This document shows positions 1-4,574 of a stretch of 8,126 bases of DNA, piece by piece. The translations under genes were made by a program, and so were the position numbers. Numbering within the stretch: the first letter of the stretch is position 1; each line of letters begins with the position of its first letter. The DNA is from Gemmatimonadales bacterium (lineage in GTDB: Bacteria > Gemmatimonadota > Gemmatimonadetes > Palauibacterales > Palauibacteraceae): assembly GCA_030608825.1 (NCBI GenBank), contig JAUWDL010000042.1, positions 1 through 8,126 on the forward strand, written 5' to 3'. Under the pieces are notes generated by a model that worked only from the letters and a program-made list of their open reading frames with translations, ran no database searches and had not been told where the DNA came from.

Positions 1-1039
1 AGCGCGCGTCGGCGTGCGCCGGAGGCACGGACCGGCACAGCAGACGCGCGCGCAGGGTGGGACGCATCTGGCCTTCCGCCGGACCCGTCTCCGCTGTGGG
101 ACGCCAGGGAACCTCCGAGGCCCTGCTGCCAGGAATCCCTGAGGCACCGCGCGTCCGCATGGCGGCACTCCGACCCGGCCATGCCTCCAGCGCCTCATCG
201 CCGGGCGTCATGGAATGGAACAGCGGGCGGCCGTAGTCATCCAGGTAGCCATCGATGGCGCGCCGGCCGTCCGGCGAGGTGAGCCAGTCCTGGAGCGCTC
301 GGGCTTGCGCTTCCCTCAGCGAGCCACGGACGATGATGACGGAGTAGACGTTCCTGAGCCGAGGGTCTCCCTCGAACAGAACGGCGAGCTCGAGATGAGG
401 CTCCATGGCGTAGAAGGTGGAGCGGTCGGTGAGGACGTAGGCGCCTCGTTCGCTGGCCATCTGGAGCACCGGTCCCATCCCCTGCCCGGCATCCTGGTAC
501 CACCTCCCCTCCGGCACGACGTCTGCGGCCCTCCACACCTCCAGCTCGCGGTAGTGCGTGCCGGAGTTGTCGCCCCTCGAGAGAAACAGCTCGCCCGAAC
601 CCGCGATCCTCCGCAGGGCCTCGGAGGCGGCGTTGGAGGAGGCGACGCCGGCAGGATCCGCCGGAGGACCGACGACGACGAAGTCGTTGAACATGATCGG
701 CACGCGGGCCTCCCCGTACCCGCCGGCCACGAACGCCTCCTCTTCGCTCGGATGGTGGACGATAAGGAGGTCGGCGTCACCGCGTCTGCCGAGCTCGAGT
801 GCTTCACCGCTGCCGACGGCAAGAGGCCGGATGGCCGCGCCGGGAACCTCCTGCCGGAACGCCTCGAGAAGGTGTGCGAGCAGGCCCGAGTCCTCGACAG
901 AAGTGGTGGTGGCCAGGAGGACGGCCTCCGAATCACCGCGGGCGCAGCCGGCGGCCAGCAACACTGCAGCCAGCAACGCTGCGGGCAGCCGGGAAGCAGC
1001 CAGCCAGGAAGCGGCCAGCACGTGGGCGCCTCGCTTCAT
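1..1039 (-). CDS. tupA: TupA-like tungstate-binding lipoprotein, open at left edge
   Basis: Periplasmic substrate-binding protein of the tungstate ABC importer family (TupA). I translated 346 codons from the ATG at 1039-1037; no stop occurs before the window edge. Residues 1-32 form a signal peptide rich in Leu and Ala, ending in LLAAGC, a somewhat degenerate lipobox that would put the lipid on C32. Family hallmarks follow: TTTSVEDSGLL (44-54, oxyanion-binding TTTS), SRGDNSGTH (154-162), GQGMG (185-189) and AYVLTDRSTFYA (200-211). The typical family domain ends near YGRPLF (269-274), yet the frame stays open at least 72 residues further through Arg/Pro/Ala-rich sequence resembling nothing I know, so either the protein has an unusual tail or the end is frameshifted. 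The start overlaps the natB stop in ATGA, implying translational coupling. Family assignment is firm; tungstate rather than molybdate specificity is inferred from the family. Confidence 0.85.
   Translation of the reverse strand, partial: MKRGAHVLAASWLAASRLPAALLAAVLLAAGCARGDSEAVLLATTTSVEDSGLLAHLLEAFRQEVPGAAIRPLAVGSGEALELGRRGDADLLIVHHPSEEEAFVAGGYGEARVPIMFNDFVVVGPPADPAGVASSNAASEALRRIAGSGELFLSRGDNSGTHYRELEVWRAADVVPEGRWYQDAGQGMGPVLQMASERGAYVLTDRSTFYAMEPHLELAVLFEGDPRLRNVYSVIIVRGSLREAQARALQDWLTSPDGRRAIDGYLDDYGRPLFHSMTPGDEALEAWPGRSAAMRTRGASGIPGSRASEVPWRPTAETGPAEGQMRPTLRARLLCRSVPPAHADAR
955..1021. repeat. two imperfect 15-bp tandem duplications in the tupA signal peptide
   Basis: Positions 955-969 and 970-984 match at 13 of 15 bases (CCAGCAACACTGCAG against CCAGCAACGCTGCGG). 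Positions 992-1006 and 1007-1021 match at 12 of 15. Because 15 bp is five codons, the reading frame is kept and the protein shows LAAS-W-LAAS-R and LLAA-V-LLAA-G patterns within the hydrophobic signal peptide. This looks like local slippage or unit duplication that lengthened the signal sequence. Confidence 0.6.
1036..1039 (-). other. ATGA start/stop overlap, natB-tupA
   Basis: The natB stop TGA (1038-1036) overlaps the ATG of the TupA-like gene (1039-1037). This places the binding protein in the same transcript and probably under the same translational control as the exporter. Confidence 0.85.
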
Positions 1040-2292
1040 CCGTGCCGCATCCACCGCACCATCTCCGGCAAGGTGGCTCTTTTTCCCCTCATGAGGATCG
1101 CTACACGGTAGATCCGGCCGGCCAGCCAGGCCGAGCCCAACATCCCCAGCACGAGAAGGCTCACCGAGCCCGCCAACTCGATGGCAGGCACATGTGAGAT
1201 CGCCAACCGGGCCGGTACGATCATCGGGCTGAACAACGGAACGAGCGAGCCGACGACCGCCCATCTGGAATCCGGGCTTTCGATGACTCCGATCACCAGT
1301 ATGAAGCCCACGACGATGATGACGATCAGCGGAGTCACGACCTGCTGCGCGTCCTGCTCGTTGCCCATAGAGGCTCCGGCCGCAAGGAAGAGGCCGGCAT
1401 ACAGCAGATACCCTAGGATGAAGTAGAGCAGAGCCCAGGCGAGGAGCCCGATCGGCAACCGGACATGCGACAGGTCGACGCCCTCTGCAGCCAGCACCGA
1501 TGCCAGGCCCGGCAGGCCGTACAAGCTGAGCAAACCCCCGATAGCTGCCCAGATGGCGATCTGTGTCAGGCCGACGGCACCCACGCCGAACATCTTCCCG
1601 AGCATCATCTCCCACGGCCGCACGGACGACATCATCACCTCGACGACGTTGGAGCTCTTCTCCTCGAGCACCGCTCGGACGATCAGCTGGCCGTAGATCA
1701 GGAACATCATATACGTGACGACCGCGAACAGCATGGCCACTATCTGGAAAGCCTCGCTAGATCTCTCGCCTTCCGGCGTCACCTGGATGATCTGGAGGTC
1801 GGCGCCTCTGAACAGACGCCCGGCGTCGATCTCCTCTATCCCATGCTCCCTCAGCCGGGCGGCGACGAGGGCGTCCCGGATTCCCGCGCGCAGCTCGCGA
1901 CCCTGACGACTCGAGATGGCGCGGCGCGCGAGCAGTCGAACGCTACCTCCCTCGTCGGGATCTTCACCCACGACCAGGAGGCCGTCGAGGCTCGTGGCCA
2001 GGAACGCCTCACGAAGCTCCTCCTCGCTGCGCTCATACTCCTCGTGGACCGGCTGGAGGGTCCAGCGGTCGCCGAGCGCATCGCCCAGGTCGCCCGCCAC
2101 ACGGCCGCTGTAGTCCAGGACGCCCAGGTTGAGTCCCCCATCTCCGGAGCGCCCCCGGGATGCGATGAGCTCCGGAAGGAAGATCAGCCCGACGAGGATA
2201 ACCGGCAGGCCGAACGTGGCGACCAGGAACCACCGCGCTCGCACACGCTCCAGGTACTCGCGCTTCGTGATGGCCCATGCCTTCCGGCTCAC
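1036..2292 (-). CDS. natB: ABC-2 type exporter permease, NatB-like
   Basis: Membrane subunit of an ABC exporter, 418 residues, the normal size for NatB/ABC2_membrane_3 proteins. A first membrane helix lies at about residues 21-42, followed by a large extracytoplasmic domain (about 45-180), then further helices near 182-205, 236-258, 281-306, 320-338, 345-362 and 372-392. After the second helix comes LEEKSSNVVEVMMSSV (209-224), the conserved cytoplasmic segment of this family that is thought to contact the ATPase. The end is basic and cytoplasmic. The start is GTG at 2292-2290, overlapping the natA TGA in GTGA; the stop overlaps the tupA ATG. Partner of the ATPase encoded just upstream. Substrate cannot be read from sequence: Na+, peptides or drugs are all known for relatives. 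The symbol is by similarity only. Confidence 0.88.
   Translation of the reverse strand: MSRKAWAITKREYLERVRARWFLVATFGLPVILVGLIFLPELIASRGRSGDGGLNLGVLDYSGRVAGDLGDALGDRWTLQPVHEEYERSEEELREAFLATSLDGLLVVGEDPDEGGSVRLLARRAISSRQGRELRAGIRDALVAARLREHGIEEIDAGRLFRGADLQIIQVTPEGERSSEAFQIVAMLFAVVTYMMFLIYGQLIVRAVLEEKSSNVVEVMMSSVRPWEMMLGKMFGVGAVGLTQIAIWAAIGGLLSLYGLPGLASVLAAEGVDLSHVRLPIGLLAWALLYFILGYLLYAGLFLAAGASMGNEQDAQQVVTPLIVIIVVGFILVIGVIESPDSRWAVVGSLVPLFSPMIVPARLAISHVPAIELAGSVSLLVLGMLGSAWLAGRIYRVAILMRGKRATLPEMVRWMRHG
2289..2292 (-). other. GTGA start/stop overlap, natA-natB
   Basis: The natA stop codon TGA (2291-2289) overlaps the natB GTG start (2292-2290). Four-base overlaps of this kind usually mean translational coupling, which keeps the two exporter subunits in fixed ratio. 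Confidence 0.85.
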
Positions 2293-3224
2293 GAGACCCC
2301 CTCCGCGCCCGACTCGGCCGCTCGAGCGCCCGCCCGCTCGAGGAAGATCTCGCGCAGAGACGGCTCGGCCAGTTCGAAGTGGCGGACGCGCACGTTCTCC
2401 GAGAGGGCAGCCTTCAGGATCTCCTGCGGATTCGCGCCATCCTCGAGGCGGATCTCGAAGTAGTTGCCGTGGTCGCTGAGGCGACGGATGAAGGGCAGCT
2501 GCCGGAGGAAGGACGCGTCACCCTCCAGGCCGAGGAGGACTTCCCGGCGACCCGCCGAGGCCTTGATCTCTCCCAAAGGGCCGTCGAGCACCTTTCGAGC
2601 TCCCGCGATCATGCAGACGCGATCGCACAGGCGTTCTGCATCCTCGATTCGGTGTGTCGAGAAGAGCACCGTGGAACCCTGACGCTGGCGCTCGAGCACG
2701 ATCTCTTTGAGCAGGTCCACGTTGAGAGGATCCAGGCCGCTGAACGGCTCATCCAGGATGAGGAGGTCCGGATGATGAAGGACCGTGGACAGGAACTGGA
2801 CCTTCTGCTGCATGCCTTTCGAGAGGGTATCGACTCGATCCCTGGAGCGATCCGCGAGCTCCAGGCGTTCGAGCCAATGCTGCGCCGCGGCCCGTGCATC
2901 GGCTCGGTGCATCCCCTTGAGAACTCCGAGGAAGACGAGGTGATCCAATACCCTCATCCTCGGGTAGAGGCCTCTCTCCTCCGGGAGGTAGCCGACGCGC
3001 GACCGCACGGCGTCGTCCACCTGGCTGCCCAGCACCTCTACCCGGCCGCGGTCGGGTCCGATGATGTCGAGGATGATCCGGAGGGTCGTCGTCTTGCCCG
3101 CGCCGTTGGGTCCGAGCAGGCCGTAGATGGACCCGCTCGGCACGCACAGGTCGAGATCCTCGACGGCCGTCTGCGCGCCGAAGGACTTGGCTATGCCCTG
3201 CAGGTGGATGGCTCGGTCGATCAT
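2289..3224 (-). CDS. natA: ABC exporter ATP-binding protein, NatA-like
   Basis: Cytoplasmic ATPase subunit, 311 residues, energising the NatB-like permease encoded next. Walker A is GPNGAGKTT (38-46, K44). The Q-loop region reads YLPEERGLYP (79-88), lacking the usual glutamine as is typical of this NatA/DrrA-like subgroup. The ABC signature is the variant LSKGMQQK (134-141), Walker B LLILDEP (154-160, catalytic E159), and the switch histidine H191 lies in STH. Residues from about 215 onward form the extra C-terminal domain (DUF4162 type) common in these exporters. The ATG at 3224 gives the expected N-terminus just before the first beta strand, but I see no convincing Shine-Dalgarno sequence before it. 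It is the first gene of the three-gene operon and its TGA overlaps the natB GTG. Confidence 0.92.
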   Translation of the reverse strand: MIDRAIHLQGIAKSFGAQTAVEDLDLCVPSGSIYGLLGPNGAGKTTTLRIILDIIGPDRGRVEVLGSQVDDAVRSRVGYLPEERGLYPRMRVLDHLVFLGVLKGMHRADARAAAQHWLERLELADRSRDRVDTLSKGMQQKVQFLSTVLHHPDLLILDEPFSGLDPLNVDLLKEIVLERQRQGSTVLFSTHRIEDAERLCDRVCMIAGARKVLDGPLGEIKASAGRREVLLGLEGDASFLRQLPFIRRLSDHGNYFEIRLEDGANPQEILKAALSENVRVRHFELAEPSLREIFLERAGARAAESGAEGVS

Positions 3225-3324
3225 GCCCGCCGCTGAGGAAGGTGTTCAGGTGGCGTCAACCTCGCGTCTGCGTCGAATCTGCCGCAAGGCCGCCTACGGC
3301 TGTCGAGACCGGGGTACCTCTCTG

Positions 3325-3330
3325 TATATT
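3325..3330 (+). promoter_or_regulatory. candidate -10 box (TATATT) before the AbrB-like gene
   Basis: TATATT matches the sigma-70 -10 consensus at five of six bases and is the clearest AT-rich spot in the 204-bp divergent region 3225-3428. No good -35 box sits 16-18 bp upstream (nearest is TGTCGA at 3301-3306). A start here would give a leader of roughly 90 nt before the ATG at 3429. The same bases read on the other strand as AATATACA, so they could instead serve the natA operon, whose start is at a similar distance. Direction is uncertain. Confidence 0.3.
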
Positions 3331-3416
3331 CGGGAGTTGCGGGAAAGACCGGCGGTTCGGCCTCGTCCGTCATCCGCCGGAGACCAAACATCGGCTTCAA
3401 CACATCGGACATCTCC

Positions 3417-3421
3417 GGGAG
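3417..3421 (+). promoter_or_regulatory. Shine-Dalgarno GGGAG for the AbrB-like gene
   Basis: GGGAG lies 7 nt before the ATG at 3429 and supports that start, which also begins the conserved domain at the expected distance. Confidence 0.6.
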
Positions 3422-3428
3422 CGGTCAT

Positions 3429-3614
3429 ATGGCCATCTATCGTGTGAATTACTACTCCACGGTCACTGTAGGGAGCGGTGGACGGATCACCATCCCGCAG
3501 GAGATGCGCGACGACATGCGGCTGGAAGATGGCGCGACGCTCACCGCTCGGCTCGAAGAGAGCGAAACCGGCCAGCGCCAGCTGACTCTCTGGAAATCCG
3601 AGGGAGAGAGCTAG
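3429..3614 (+). CDS. solo SpoVT/AbrB-fold DNA-binding protein
   Basis: A 61-residue protein with one SpoVT-AbrB (MazE-like swapped-hairpin) domain. The diagnostic stretch is TVTVGSGGRITIPQEMRD (11-28), matching the usual V-G-xx-GRI-x-IP-x-E-xR pattern, followed by LEDGATLTARL (32-42), the second half of the hairpin. Such domains bind DNA as dimers, either as transition-state regulators or as antitoxins. No PIN, MazF or other toxin gene adjoins it: the upstream neighbour is the divergent exporter operon and the downstream neighbour is convergent ubiE, 23 bp away. I therefore infer a stand-alone regulator or an orphan antitoxin, with its own promoter region or the natA operon as plausible targets. 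The short acidic and polar tail (43-61) has no recognised motif. Domain call is firm; role is inferred. Confidence 0.85.
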   Translation: MAIYRVNYYSTVTVGSGGRITIPQEMRDDMRLEDGATLTARLEESETGQRQLTLWKSEGES

Positions 3615-3637
3615 CTCCCCCACGCCTCAGCCACGCC

Positions 3638-4411
3638 TCAACCTGCCACGGATGCCGGGCGCTCTCCGAAGTTGATCGCCATCGCGCCGAACAGGAGCTC
3701 CAGGAAACCGCAGCGCACGAATCCCGAGCGCTGCATCAACCCGATCAATTCCTGCTGGGCCGGATAGCGGCGGAGAGACTCCGGGATGTACAGGTACGCG
3801 TCGACGTCCCTGTGCAGCAGCCAACCGATGAAGGAGCCGCTGGCCTCCAGATAGCGAAAGTAGAAGCGTCGCAACGCCGGAGTCGGAGGTTTGCCGAAAT
3901 CCAGCGACAGGAGCTTGCCTCCCGGTTTCAGACAGCGCCGGATCTCGGCGAGGCCGCTGTCGAGATCGGCGAAATTCCGCAGTCCGTACCCGATCACGAC
4001 CCGGTCGAAGCTCTCGTCCCGGAAGGGCAGGTGAAGGGCATCGCCTCCGGTCCAGAGAACGGAATCCGCGCCTCTGCGCCGGCGACCGACCTTGATCATC
4101 GGGGGAGTGAGATCGGCGGCCACCACACTTCCGTCGCGCGTCGACGGCGCCCCCATGCCCCGATCGGCGCTCGCGAGCGCCAGGTCGCCGGTCCCGGCGG
4201 CGAGATCCAGCACCCGAAATCCAGGCTCGAGATCGGCCAGCTCGAGCAGATACCGCTTCCATCGGCGATGAAGGCCGAGCGACATCACATCGTTGGTCAG
4301 GTCATACCGCCGGGCGATTCGTCCGAAAAGGCCGCGGACGTAGCGCCGGTGGCCCGCCGGCTCGGCGATCTCGGAGCGGATGCGCGATCTTCGTCCTGGC
4401 TTTCCCATCAT
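3638..4411 (-). CDS. ubiE: demethylmenaquinone/ubiquinone C-methyltransferase UbiE/MenG
   Basis: SAM-dependent methyltransferase for the C-methylation step of menaquinone (demethylmenaquinone to menaquinone) or ubiquinone synthesis, 257 residues against about 250 for E. coli UbiE. Family signatures: RYDLTNDVMSLGLHRRWK (35-52), the SAM-binding motif VLDLAAGTGDLA (67-78), GDALHLPFRDESFD (123-136), GYGLRNFADL (141-150), LKPGGKLLSLDF (161-172) and YIPESLRRYP (208-217). A small Gly/Ser-rich insertion sits at about 82-95 between the first SAM strands. The N-terminus is basic. Two adjacent ATGs (4411 and 4408) are possible; AGAGAGG at 4423-4417 lies 5 and 8 nt from them respectively. Other quinone genes are not visible nearby. 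With no ubiquinone genes seen and the likely phylum, menaquinone is the better guess. Confidence 0.93.
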   Translation of the reverse strand: MMGKPGRRSRIRSEIAEPAGHRRYVRGLFGRIARRYDLTNDVMSLGLHRRWKRYLLELADLEPGFRVLDLAAGTGDLALASADRGMGAPSTRDGSVVAADLTPPMIKVGRRRRGADSVLWTGGDALHLPFRDESFDRVVIGYGLRNFADLDSGLAEIRRCLKPGGKLLSLDFGKPPTPALRRFYFRYLEASGSFIGWLLHRDVDAYLYIPESLRRYPAQQELIGLMQRSGFVRCGFLELLFGAMAINFGERPASVAG

Positions 4412-4416
4412 TGACG

Positions 4417-4423
4417 CCTCTCT
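4417..4423 (-). promoter_or_regulatory. Shine-Dalgarno AGAGAGG for ubiE
   Basis: A strong purine-rich match 5 nt before the first ATG and 8 nt before the second; by spacing the second ATG (4408) is equally acceptable. Confidence 0.6.
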
Positions 4424-4431
4424 GGGCCGGG

Positions 4432-4460
4432 AATCTCCTCGGGCTCCGAGTCGATGTCAA
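4432..4460 (-). promoter_or_regulatory. candidate sigma-70 promoter of ubiE
   Basis: A perfect -35 box TTGACA (4460-4455) is followed after 17 bp by GAGATT (4437-4432), a weak -10 with three of six consensus bases. Transcription would begin near 4425, giving a leader of only about 15 nt that still includes the Shine-Dalgarno sequence. The -35 and spacing are good; the -10 is the weak part. Confidence 0.4.
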
Positions 4461-4504
4461 ACATCCTGAGGCTGGATGGGCTCGCCTGCGTGGGGGGACC
4501 TTCC

Positions 4505-4510
4505 TAGCTT
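4505..4510 (+). promoter_or_regulatory. possible -10 box (TAGCTT) for the DUF2723 gene
   Basis: TAGCTT sits about 65 bp before the preferred start at 4575 in the 163-bp divergent region shared with ubiE. It keeps three of six -10 bases and no convincing -35 lies 17-18 bp upstream. If real, translation could not begin at the more upstream ATG (4476), consistent with the shorter protein. Confidence 0.2.
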
Positions 4511-4574
4511 GTTGCGCCCGTCCATTTCAGGAAACTTCCACAGCGTCCCGGTGGCGACATTGGACCTGTCCGTG

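Noticed and set aside
215..1111. Plus-strand open frame of 298 codons
   Set aside because: It is antisense to the TupA-like gene, whose minus-strand frame carries TTTS and SRGDNSGTH motifs; the plus translation shows only Gly/Asp/Arg-rich sequence.
2314..2328. 15-nt string shared with 8084-8098 (TCGGCCGCTCGAGCG)
   Set aside because: Both copies encode the same Ala-Arg-Ala-Ala-Glu type of segment in GC-rich codons; chance sharing is the simpler explanation, with no flanking homology.
1465..2463. Plus-strand open frame of 332 codons
   Set aside because: Antisense to natB and the end of natA; GC-rich codon positions leave the opposite strand free of stops, and the product has no domain.
2277..3236. 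Plus-strand open frame of 319 codons
   Set aside because: Antisense to natA, which has all ABC ATPase motifs.
3221..3412. Minus-strand 63-codon frame whose stop overlaps the natA start (ATGA)
   Set aside because: The overlap is suggestive, but a GGAG directly abuts its ATG with no spacer, the product is unlike any family, and it occupies the divergent promoter region.
3602..3619. Small hairpin GGGAG-8 nt-CTCCC at the end of the AbrB gene, with a 10-bp palindrome at 3608-3617
   Set aside because: The stem is only 5 bp and is followed by C residues, not a T tract, so I do not call a terminator.
3620..3640. Direct repeat CCACGCCTCA at 3620-3629 and 3631-3640
   Set aside because: Only two 10-bp copies, at the ubiE stop, giving a second TGA 8 nt after the first; too short to assign a role.
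3242..4414. Plus-strand open frame of 390 codons crossing the AbrB gene and ubiE
   Set aside because: It spans two real genes in other frames or strands and its product lacks any recognisable motif.
4476..4574. Upstream in-frame extension of the DUF2723 protein from ATG 4476
   Set aside because: GAGG lies 4 nt before it, but the added residues are Ser/Pro-rich, precede the family's usual N-terminal helix and cover the likely promoter region.
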